From positions 6,359,001 to 6,423,000 of the forward strand of contig NZ_CP015136.1 in NCBI RefSeq assembly GCF_001618865.1: DNA of 64,000 nt, written 5' to 3'. A model generated the notes under the pieces. The model worked only from the letters and a program-made list of their open reading frames with translations, searched no databases and was not told where the DNA came from. Made by a program: the position numbers and the translations under genes. This document shows, one piece after another, positions 35,778-44,324 of this stretch. Origin of the DNA: Luteitalea pratensis. GTDB taxonomy: Bacteria > Acidobacteriota > Vicinamibacteria > Vicinamibacterales > Vicinamibacteraceae. How positions within the stretch are numbered: the stretch's first letter is position 1; each line of letters begins with the position of its first letter.

Positions 35778-35791
35778 AGGCACCCCCGCCT

Positions 35792-37317
<1,526 letters not shown>

Positions 37318-37318
<1 letters not shown>

Positions 37319-37359
37319 TGCCTCATGCCTCATGCCTCATGCCTCATGCCTCATGCCTC
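37318..37359. repeat. ATGCCTC heptamer array
   Basis: Six perfect ATGCCTC units beginning on the last base of the rho stop codon. Roughly reverse-complementary to the GGCATCA array at 37390-37418, so the pair could fold into a long hairpin. Confidence 0.9.
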
Positions 37360-37389
37360 GATGCGTGAGGTAGGAGGCTTGGGGTAAGC

Positions 37390-37418
37390 AGGCATCAGGC
37401 ATCGGGCATCAGGCATGA
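37390..37418. repeat. GGCATCA heptamer array
   Basis: Four 7-bp units (AGGCATC, AGGCATC, GGGCATC, AGGCATG) just before the rho terminator, in inverted relation to the ATGCCTC array. Confidence 0.75.
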
Positions 37419-37419
37419 C

Positions 37420-37458
37420 AAGGGCCGCTCGGAGACATCCGGACGGCCCTTTGATTTT
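37420..37458 (+). terminator. Intrinsic terminator after rho
   Basis: Stem AAGGGCCG/CGGCCCTT (37420-37427 with 37444-37451), 16-nt loop, followed by a T-rich tail (TTTGATTTT). Ends the tig-to-rho cluster. Confidence 0.7.
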
Positions 37459-37559
37459 CGGCGACGTTAGGCCCTTCTTCGCTGGAGAGGGCCTTCAGGC
37501 TGACACCGTCACTCTGCTGCAACGCCGCCTGGCGATGCGCGACGGCTCCGCCGGCGACT

Positions 37560-37585
37560 GTAGCCGCCGACCTTGAGGTCGGCGG
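37560..37585. repeat. REP-like palindrome
   Basis: GTAGC followed by a 9-bp stem CCGCCGACC/GGTCGGCGG (37564-37572 with 37577-37585), 4-nt loop. Member of the GTAG...CTAC family. Confidence 0.7.
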
Positions 37586-37660
37586 TCGCCCGCATCCGGA
37601 CGACGCGTCCCGATCCGCGATCCCCGATCCCCGATGCCGCATGTGATCTAGGATCCCCTC

Positions 37661-38626
37661 ATGCAAACGCGGCGCTTCGGGCGACTCGGCTGGCAGGTTT
37701 CGGAAGTCGGCTACGGCATGTGGGGCATGGGCGGCTGGAGCGGCAGCGATGACGCGCAGTCACTCGCCTCGCTCGACCAGGCTGTCGCGGCCGGCGTCAA
37801 CTTCTACGACACGGCGTGGGCGTACGGCGACGGTCACAGCGAACAACTGCTGGCGCAGACGCTGCGTGCGCACGACGGCCGCAAGCTGTACGTGGCGACG
37901 AAGGTGCCGCCGAAGAACCGCAAGTGGCCCGGCACCGCAGAGACGCCGGTCTCCGACGTCTTCCCGTACGAGTACATCGTCGAGATGACCGAGAAGAGCC
38001 TGCAGAATCTCGGCGTGGAACGGCTCGACCTGCAGCAGCTGCACGTGTGGGACGACACGTGGGCCGCTGACGAGGGCTGGCAGCGCGCGGCGGAGGACCT
38101 CAAGGCACAGGGCAAGATCGAGGGCTTCGGCATCAGCGTCAACCGCTGGCAGCCGGCCAATGTGCTCCAGGCGCTCGAGAGCGGCAAGGTGGATGCGGTG
38201 CAGGTCGTCTACAACGTGTTCGACCAGAACCCGGAGGACGAACTCTTCCCCGCCGCACGCCGCCTCGACGTCGCGATCATCGCGCGCGTGCCGTTTGACG
38301 AAGGCAGCCTCACGGGCAAGATGACCCGCGACATGACCTTCCCCAAGAACGACTGGCGCAGCCTGTACTTCACGCCCGACAGCCTGCGCGAGACGCTCGA
38401 CCGGGTCGACGCCCTGCAGCAGGACGTGCCGGCCGGGATGACCCTGGCCGAACTCGCGCTGCGGTTCATCCTCGAGCATCCCGTGGTCTCGACGGCGATC
38501 CCGGGCATGCGCAAGGCATCGCACGTGGCGGAGAACACGTCGGTCTCCGACGGGCGACGCCTGGGAGAGGGCCTGATGGCCGAACTGCGCAACCACCGGT
38601 GGGACCGGACGCACGTCATTCCGTAA
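37661..38626 (+). CDS. Aldo/keto reductase
   Basis: A 321-aa NADPH-type AKR barrel. Catalytic tetrad visible: Asp in GVNFYDTAWAYGDGHSE, the Tyr in the same stretch, Lys in LYVATKVPP and His in LQQLHVWDD. The N-terminus (RRFGRLGWQVSEVGYGMWGM) and cofactor region (AIPGMRKASHVAEN) fit the YghZ/Tas-like group. Substrate unknown. It stands alone between two long repeat-filled spacers. Confidence 0.92.
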   Translation: MQTRRFGRLGWQVSEVGYGMWGMGGWSGSDDAQSLASLDQAVAAGVNFYDTAWAYGDGHSEQLLAQTLRAHDGRKLYVATKVPPKNRKWPGTAETPVSDVFPYEYIVEMTEKSLQNLGVERLDLQQLHVWDDTWAADEGWQRAAEDLKAQGKIEGFGISVNRWQPANVLQALESGKVDAVQVVYNVFDQNPEDELFPAARRLDVAIIARVPFDEGSLTGKMTRDMTFPKNDWRSLYFTPDSLRETLDRVDALQQDVPAGMTLAELALRFILEHPVVSTAIPGMRKASHVAENTSVSDGRRLGEGLMAELRNHRWDRTHVIP

Positions 38627-38632
38627 GAAACC

Positions 38633-38764
38633 GGGTACCGGGTACCGGGTACCGGGTACCGGGTACCGGGTACCGGGCACCGGGTACCGGGCTCCGGGTA
38701 CCGGGCTCCGGGCATCGGGCATCGGGCACGGGTATTGGGCATCGGGTATTGGGCTCCGGGCACT
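38633..38764. repeat. Long GGGTACC-type heptamer array
   Basis: About 19 units of 7 bp starting right after the reductase stop: six GGGTACC, then mixed GGGCACC, GGGCTCC, GGGCATC, GGGTATT. Units drift in groups, showing local duplication. GGG every 7 bp on the plus strand. Confidence 0.9.
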
Positions 38765-38881
38765 GTAAGGGGCTTGAAGGTAGCCGGCTGACAACGTCAG
38801 TTCGAAGGCCGAAGGCCGACGGCCCAGGAAGGCCGCTCGGTCAAACCGATGGCCGAGGCACGAGGGCCGTACAAACTAACA

Positions 38882-38923
38882 ACGGCCAAGGTGTTGTCCG
38901 GGAGGATCCAACACCTTGGCCGT
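38882..38923 (-). terminator. Terminator hairpin, probably bidirectional
   Basis: A perfect 15-bp stem ACGGCCAAGGTGTTG/CAACACCTTGGCCGT (38882-38896 with 38909-38923), 12-nt loop. It is 52 bp after the PEP-CTERM gene stop on the minus strand (tail TGTTAGTTTG) and also follows the reductase on the plus strand (tail CTTTCG). Confidence 0.75.
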
Positions 38924-38975
38924 CTTTCGCGGACGAACGCGCGGGGGCACGTTGCGTCCCGATCCGGCGACGAGT

Positions 38976-39443
38976 TCAGCGCGTGTAATAGGCGCGGACG
39001 CGACGCGAGAGCCCCAGCAACCCCAGGCCGACGAGCACCAACGCGCCGGGCTCCGGGATCGACGGCGCCGCCTCGGACACGTCGGCGGGCAGTTCCTCGT
39101 GGAAGTCCTGCGTCATGCCGGCGGGCAGTTCCTCGAAGAACAGCGAGGTGCGTAACCGAAGGTTGACCTGCTCGTCCTCGGGACCCTGGGCGTCGGGAGG
39201 CGTCATCGGGTCTTCGAAGAACGTCACCGGCGCCACGGGACGACGCACGTTGGCGAAGTCACCTCCATAGGCGGAAAAAGCCGCAAAGTCGAGCGGCGTC
39301 CATTCGAACGACTCGAACGGCGCCGACGATGCCGAGTACAACGGCCCGTACGGCGAATACGACCCGATGACGACCGTGTCCGCCCGAAGGGGCATTCCGG
39401 CGAAAACGGTCAGGGTCAACGCGAAGAATGCGTGTCGAAACAT
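38976..39443 (-). CDS. PEP-CTERM sorting-domain protein
   Basis: A 155-aa exported protein: signal peptide MFRHAFFALTLTVFAGMPLRA, a short acidic/aromatic passenger domain with no recognised family, and a C-terminal sorting signal IPEPGALVLVGLGLLGLSRR: the PEP motif, a hydrophobic helix and an Arg cluster. In known systems such proteins are cleaved and anchored or released by an exosortase (EpsH/XrtA type). No exosortase gene is in the window, so it must be elsewhere. A strong terminator follows. Confidence 0.88.
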   Translation of the reverse strand: MFRHAFFALTLTVFAGMPLRADTVVIGSYSPYGPLYSASSAPFESFEWTPLDFAAFSAYGGDFANVRRPVAPVTFFEDPMTPPDAQGPEDEQVNLRLRTSLFFEELPAGMTQDFHEELPADVSEAAPSIPEPGALVLVGLGLLGLSRRVRAYYTR

Positions 39444-39605
39444 GAAGGCTCCGGGGTGCCCGGCGACAGAACCGTCGGTCGACGCACAGGAATGTGATCG
39501 TCGGACCGGTGTCCTGCGTCACCAATTCACGGATTTCCGTGCAATAGCCTACGACGGGCACGTCCTGTCCTCATCAATAAGCAAGTTTCAGGCCCGGCCG
39601 CGGTG

Positions 39606-39635
39606 TTGGGCCCGATGAGGCAGGTGTGGTAATCT
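39606..39635 (+). promoter_or_regulatory. Possible rpmE promoter
   Basis: TTGGGC (39606-39611) and TAATCT (39630-39635) with an 18-bp spacer, 33 nt before the rpmE start. Weak match on both boxes. Confidence 0.3.
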
Positions 39636-39667
39636 TTGGGTTTGGCCGCTGACCAAGGAGCCATTCA

Positions 39668-39922
39668 ATGAAGCCAGCAATCCATCCCGAGTACCACGAG
39701 GTCGAGGCCCGGTGCGCCTGTGGCGCCACCTGGAAGGCACACTCGACGAAGAAGGAACTGCACCTTGAGATCTGCAGCAACTGCCACCCGTTCTTCACGG
39801 GCCGTCAGAAGCTGGTGGACACCGAGGGCCGTGTGCAGCGTTTCACCCGCAAGTTCGGTGCGACGACGGTGGCAGCCCGCAAGGCTGCGGCCGACAAGTC
39901 GAAGAAGGGCGCGTCCGCCTAA
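39668..39922 (+). CDS. rpmE: 50S ribosomal protein L31, zinc-binding type
   Basis: An 84-aa ribosomal protein. The zinc-ligand pattern is complete: Cys in [13 protein letters not shown] and [20 protein letters not shown], i.e. the C+ (zinc) form. AAGGAG lies 7 nt before the ATG. The C-terminus carries a Lys/Ala-rich tail ([15 protein letters not shown]), slightly longer than in many species. Monocistronic. Confidence 0.96.
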   Translation: MKPAIHPEYHEVEARCACGATWKAHSTKKELHLEICSNCHPFFTGRQKLVDTEGRVQRFTRKFGATTVAARKAAADKSKKGASA

Positions 39923-40021
39923 GCGCGGCGCGTCGCTGTCCGCATCGCGGCCCGTGCACCCGCCTTCGCCAAGGCTTTCGGCGGGCACGCACACTGCGAA
40001 GGCGCGACAGCCTCCTCCTGG

Positions 40022-40046
40022 TAGGGCCGGCTCTACGACCCGGCCG
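40022..40046. repeat. Imperfect palindrome GTAGGGCCGG
   Basis: GTAGGGCCGG...CCGGCC after rpmE; similar to the palindrome inside the yprA-like gene at 42162-42188. Imperfect member of the REP-like family. Confidence 0.45.
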
Positions 40047-40059
40047 CATACGCCGGTCG

Positions 40060-41430
40060 TCAGTCAGTCCACAGCGCCGGCCGCACGGCGCCGCGCGCGA
40101 GTTTCCGCTCGAGCCTGGCCAGGCGACGGCTGAACTGCTCCCGCTCTCCCCGCCCGATCGCCTGCTCCGCTCCCGCGACGGCATGTCGTCGCGCCTCTTC
40201 CAGTTGTCCAACGCGGTGTTCGTGATGGATAGCCAGCGCTTCCCGTGCCTCGCGGAGCAGTTGCGGTCGCCCACCGAGTTGGAGGACCAGCCGCCAGGCC
40301 GCCGCCGCTTCCTCGAACCGTCGTTGCCGCCGCAGCAAGCGCGCCAGTGAGCGCGCCGCCGCTCGCCTGAGATCGCGCGTCTGCCAGTGATCCTCGGCAG
40401 CCGACCTGTAGCACTTCAACGCCGGCTCGACCCAGCCGCCGCGGTCGTAGATCACCCCGAGGCCGAACGCCGTGGACCCGCCCGGCGGGACTTCCCGACC
40501 TTCGCAGACCAGCCGCTGTGCGTGTGCCGTCAGCGCCGCAAGCGATAACAGGTCGAGCCTGTTGTGCAACAGGACCGGTTCGAGCAATGCGGCATTGCCA
40601 CCGCGCACGAACTGGAAGTAACGGGCAGGGATCTCGAACCCACCGACATCCCCGACGCGGCCGACGCCGAGCACCGACTCCTCGAGGTGCGTCAGCCTGC
40701 ACGACCGATCGCCTTCCTCCGACATGCGCCACAGCCGCCGCGCCGCGTGCAGCATGTCGAGGTGCGGCAGCGAGCACACCACCTGCGGCACGCGCTGCAT
40801 CTCGCCACGCACTTCCATCACCGGCACGTCGAATGTCCGGCCGTTGTACGTCACCAAAACCGCATCGTCGCCGAGATAGGCATTGAGCGCGTGCAGGAGG
40901 GCGCGCTCGGCGGCAAAGGACGGCAACAGGAACTGCGTGGTGCGGAACCCGTCCGCTGTCCACTCGCCCACGCCGGCAAGGAAGGCCACCATGCCGGCGC
41001 CGCCGCTCAGGCCGGTCGTTTCGAGGTCGAAGTACACCAACCGCGTCGGCCCCAGGGGCAGCGCATCGGGAGCCGCGGCGCCGCGCAGGCAACGTCCGGC
41101 GAGCAGGTCGAGCGTGTCGTCGAGACGGACGGCGCCGCATTCGTGAACGCGCACCCGCCCATGACTGCGATCGCCCTCGAACAGGTGGTCGACGACAACG
41201 CATGGTCCGTGCGCGGTGGTCTCCATGCGTGCCCCCGCGAGCCCGACACCAGGCCCGTCCGGCCGCGCAATCCGTGGATCGATGGGCAGCCCATCGTCGT
41301 CCACCGGCTCGTAGCTCAACTCGCGGCGGAACGACTTGCTGACCTCGCCTGGGGTCGCGTTACCGGCGTCAGTCGCCGGACCGGACCCGCGGGCGATCTC
41401 GCGCAGACGGGACAGCGACGACGAGGCCAC
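40060..41430 (-). CDS. YprB/MrfB-like RNase H-fold exonuclease with TPR-like tail
   Basis: A 456-aa protein. The middle (about 130-300) is a DEDD-type ribonuclease H-like nuclease: exo I VYFDLETTGLSGGAGMVAFL, exo II VTYNGRTFDVPVME, exo III-like ENRLDLLSL variant LHNRLDLLSLAAL. The N-terminus is a variable domain; the C-terminus (about 335-456) has TPR-like helices (ALKCYRSAAEDHW, RRFEEAAAAWRLVLQL). It lies 2 nt after the helicase gene, as in B. subtilis yprA-yprB, renamed mrfA-mrfB for mitomycin-repair factors. A role in interstrand-crosslink or bulky-lesion repair is inferred from that family. Confidence 0.85.
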   Translation of the reverse strand: MASSSLSRLREIARGSGPATDAGNATPGEVSKSFRRELSYEPVDDDGLPIDPRIARPDGPGVGLAGARMETTAHGPCVVVDHLFEGDRSHGRVRVHECGAVRLDDTLDLLAGRCLRGAAAPDALPLGPTRLVYFDLETTGLSGGAGMVAFLAGVGEWTADGFRTTQFLLPSFAAERALLHALNAYLGDDAVLVTYNGRTFDVPVMEVRGEMQRVPQVVCSLPHLDMLHAARRLWRMSEEGDRSCRLTHLEESVLGVGRVGDVGGFEIPARYFQFVRGGNAALLEPVLLHNRLDLLSLAALTAHAQRLVCEGREVPPGGSTAFGLGVIYDRGGWVEPALKCYRSAAEDHWQTRDLRRAAARSLARLLRRQRRFEEAAAAWRLVLQLGGRPQLLREAREALAIHHEHRVGQLEEARRHAVAGAEQAIGRGEREQFSRRLARLERKLARGAVRPALWTD

Positions 41431-41432
41431 GG

Positions 41433-44117
41433 CTAGAAGGGCACCTCGTCACCCGGTGCGGCGGAGGCGGCCTGCAGGCGCGACAGCAGATCGAGGGCCA
41501 CGTGCTTGGCTCGTGGCCCGATGTCGCCGACCGGACCCACGCACGAGGGACAGCCGATCGCGCATGGACAACTCGCGATCAGCTGCTGCGTCTGCGCCAG
41601 CAGCGGCGTGTGCATGCCGAACAGGGGGGCGCTGAAGCCGATGCCGCCGGGGTAGTTGTCGTAGAGGTATACGTGCGCGTCTGCGTCGCCGGTCGCGGGC
41701 GCGGTCGGACGGCCGCCCACGGAGGCCTCGCCAGTGCCGGTGTCGATCGAGACGCCGAGGTCGCGCCGGTCGCACATCAACAGCAACTGCGCGATCGAGA
41801 GCATCGCGTGCGCAAGGCCACTCACGCCGTCACGCCGGTCGTCGGGCGCATACGGCACGTCGAGCAGTACGGCGCGCGGCACGGTGAGCCAGTACGCCGT
41901 CGTGTGCATCTGCTGTTCGGGCAGATCGAGGTCACCCGAGCCGACGTTCTCGTTGGTGTAGAAGCGAATTTTCTTGAAGCCGACGACGCGCGACACGACA
42001 TGGACGTCGCCGTGCGATCGCGCAGAGCGATTGGGCTGCGGCACGAAGGGCCCGGAGTCGTCCTGGGCAGGTAGGGCCCGTTCTCCGAACGCGGCCATCT
42101 GCGTAACGTCGACATCGGCGTCGGCCCGGCTGGGCAAACCGGCCCTGTCCGCGTTGTTAACGGCCGGGCTCTGAGAGCCGGCCCTACCATCGTCGTCCGC
42201 GGCCCTGCCATCGTCGGTAAGTTCGCGGTTCACGGTTCCCGGTACCCGGTACCCGTCACCGATCTCGCCGAGGCTCGTCTCGGCCACGTCCAGCACGTTC
42301 ACCTTGGTGTACGTGATTGCATCCGTGTAGTAGTCGCACTCGACGCTGCGCACGTACGCCTTGCGTCCCTCGATGTCGAGCCGCTCGACCTGGAACAGCG
42401 CCCCTTCGAGGATGTAGATGGCCTTCTCGTGCAGCGTCGAGAGCGCGCTCGTGTAGTCGGTCTCGCCGATCACGCGCGAGCCCTCGGTGACATCGACGAT
42501 CACGTAGTTGTCAGACGTGACGGCGCGCAAACTGACCGCATCGGCCGGATAGGACTCGTGCGTCCAGTTCCACTGGCCATCGGCCGCGTGGACGAACCCT
42601 TCCTCACCGAGCACCTGCAGCACCTCGTCGGTGCTCACGGGTGTCCTGCCGAAGCGCTCGCCCTCCTGGAACGGCAGTTCGAAGGCCGCGCACTTCACGT
42701 GATTCAGCAACACGTGCAGGTTCTCGGGATTGATCAGCGCGTGCTCGGGCGACGCATCGAAGAAGTACGTCGGGTGGCGGACGATGAACTGATCGAGGGG
42801 AGCGCTCGAGGCGACGAGCACCGCCGCCGATCGGCCGGAGCGGCGGCCCGCACGTCCCGCCCGCTGCCACGTGGAGGCAATCGTGCCCGGGTAGCCCGCC
42901 ATCACGCAGACGTCGAGCGCGCCGATGTCGATGCCCAGTTCGAGTGCGTTGGTCGAGACCACGGCGCGCACGTCGCCTTCACGCAGCCCACGCTCGATCT
43001 CGCGCCGCCGCAACGGCAGGTACCCGCCGCGATAGCCGCGCACCGCCTCGGTCGCCCCCGGCGGCCCGGGAAAGGCGTCCTTCAGGTATGTCGTCAGGAT
43101 CTCGGTCGCGAGCCGGCTCTGCGCGAACACGATCAGCTGCAGGTTCCGGCGCAGGAACTCGAGGGCGACGCGCCGCGCTTCCGAGAGGTACGAACGGCGG
43201 ATCCCCAGCGCCTGGTTGACGACCGGCGGGTTCAACAGCACGAAGAACTTCTCGCCCCTCGGGGCACCACTCTCGACGACGTGTTCGAACGGCTGCTCGG
43301 TGAGTCGCTCGGCCAGCGCCTTCGGATTGGCGATCGTGGCCGACGTGCAGATGAACGTCGGATTCGACCCGTAGTGCCGGCAAATGCGCTGCAACCGCCG
43401 CAGGACGTTGGCCAGGTGGCTGCCGAACACGCCGCGGTACGCATGCAGTTCGTCGATGACGACGTAGCGGAGGTTCTCGAACAGGCGTGCCCACCGCGGA
43501 TGGTGCGGCAGGACGCCGGCATGCAGCATGTCGGGGTTGCTGAGCACGACGTTGGCGCGCGCCCTGATCGCGCGTCGTGCGTCGGCCGGCGTGTCGCCGT
43601 CGTAGGTGAACACGCCGATTTCGCGTTGCGCGGCCGCGCCGACGATCTGGGCCAGTCCCTGCAATTCCGCCAACTGGTCCTGGGCGAGGGCCTTGGTCGG
43701 GAACAGGTACAGGGCGCGCGCACCCGGCTCCCGCAGCACGGTGCTGAGGACGGCGCCGTTGTAGCACAGCGTCTTGCCAGATGCTGTCGGCGTGACGACG
43801 ACAACGTGCCGGCCCGCCAGGGCATGGCCGATCGCCTCGGCCTGGTGCGTGTAGGGCTGGTCGATGCCGCGCGTAGCGAGCGCGTCGATCAGGCGGGCGT
43901 CGACATCGGGAGGCCAGGGCGCGTATCGCGCCGCCTGGGCGGGGATGTGACGGACCGCGGTGACGACCTTGTCGCCGCTGACCTGTATGTGAGTGCCTGG
44001 CGAGAGGTCGGGCCCTGGCAGCGCCGAGACCGCTCGGGCGTCAGGCGCGAGGTGCCCGAGCGCGTCCTGCAGCGCCTGATCCTTGTTCCCGGAGAGGCGC
44101 GCCAGCGTGCCGGACAT
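41433..44117 (-). CDS. YprA/MrfA-like DEAD/DEAH helicase with DUF1998, carrying an in-frame repeat-derived insert
   Basis: An 894-aa SF2 helicase. Walker A VVTPTASGKTLCYN (about 109-116), DEAH-type box YVVIDELHAYRG, motif III STSATI-like ICTSATIAN, motif VI-like TWQRAGRAGRRSG. The C-terminal DUF1998 region ends with a four-Cys cluster (SCPCAIGCPSCVGPVG) as in MrfA. Residues about 620-701, between LDVAETSLGEI and HGDVHVVSRVVGF, are Ala/Asp/Arg-rich and coincide with spacer-type repeats (GGTACCC units and a GGCCGG palindrome). Orthologues should lack them. Co-transcribed with the YprB-like nuclease. Confidence 0.9.
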   Translation of the reverse strand: MSGTLARLSGNKDQALQDALGHLAPDARAVSALPGPDLSPGTHIQVSGDKVVTAVRHIPAQAARYAPWPPDVDARLIDALATRGIDQPYTHQAEAIGHALAGRHVVVVTPTASGKTLCYNGAVLSTVLREPGARALYLFPTKALAQDQLAELQGLAQIVGAAAQREIGVFTYDGDTPADARRAIRARANVVLSNPDMLHAGVLPHHPRWARLFENLRYVVIDELHAYRGVFGSHLANVLRRLQRICRHYGSNPTFICTSATIANPKALAERLTEQPFEHVVESGAPRGEKFFVLLNPPVVNQALGIRRSYLSEARRVALEFLRRNLQLIVFAQSRLATEILTTYLKDAFPGPPGATEAVRGYRGGYLPLRRREIERGLREGDVRAVVSTNALELGIDIGALDVCVMAGYPGTIASTWQRAGRAGRRSGRSAAVLVASSAPLDQFIVRHPTYFFDASPEHALINPENLHVLLNHVKCAAFELPFQEGERFGRTPVSTDEVLQVLGEEGFVHAADGQWNWTHESYPADAVSLRAVTSDNYVIVDVTEGSRVIGETDYTSALSTLHEKAIYILEGALFQVERLDIEGRKAYVRSVECDYYTDAITYTKVNVLDVAETSLGEIGDGYRVPGTVNRELTDDGRAADDDGRAGSQSPAVNNADRAGLPSRADADVDVTQMAAFGERALPAQDDSGPFVPQPNRSARSHGDVHVVSRVVGFKKIRFYTNENVGSGDLDLPEQQMHTTAYWLTVPRAVLLDVPYAPDDRRDGVSGLAHAMLSIAQLLLMCDRRDLGVSIDTGTGEASVGGRPTAPATGDADAHVYLYDNYPGGIGFSAPLFGMHTPLLAQTQQLIASCPCAIGCPSCVGPVGDIGPRAKHVALDLLSRLQAASAAPGDEVPF
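42015..42260. repeat. Spacer-type repeats inserted in frame within the helicase gene
   Basis: About 246 bp. Contains heptamers (GGTTCCC, GGTACCC, GGTACCC at 42234-42254) and the palindrome GGCCGGGCTCT/AGAGCCGGCC (42161-42185) with CTAC after it, both otherwise found between genes. The frame stays open across it. Confidence 0.7.
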
Positions 44118-44180
44118 GTGCCTCGATGCTACGCCGGTGCCGGAGGGCGATCAAGAGACGAAACTGCGGACGACGCGTGC

Positions 44181-44231
44181 CGGGATCGGGAATCGGGAGT
44201 CGGGAGTCGGGCATCGGGCATCGGGATGCGG
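44181..44231. repeat. GGGANTC/GGGCATC heptamer array
   Basis: Seven units of 7 bp (GGGATC, GGGAATC, GGGAGTC twice, GGGCATC twice, GGGATGC) in the divergent spacer between the helicase and the membrane protein genes. Confidence 0.85.
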
Positions 44232-44324
44232 CGGATGAGAGCTATCAAAAGTAAAGATCGTAAAACGTTGTTAAGAATGTAAGGAATGACGTGCTAGTAT
44301 CCTTGCCGCTTCGCCCATCCGACC

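Larger units (their letters stand above)
37319..37660. other. Spacer of 342 bp between rho and the aldo/keto reductase
   Basis: No gene. Holds the ATGCCTC array, a GGCATCA array (37390-37418), an intrinsic terminator (37420-37458), a REP-like palindrome (37560-37585) and degenerate CCCGATC units (37606-37640). Confidence 0.65.
38627..38975. other. Spacer of 349 bp with a long heptamer array and a terminator
   Basis: No gene. About 19 GGGNNNN heptamers (38633-38764), a short AAGGCCG repeat near 38805, and a 15-bp-stem hairpin (38882-38923). Confidence 0.65.
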
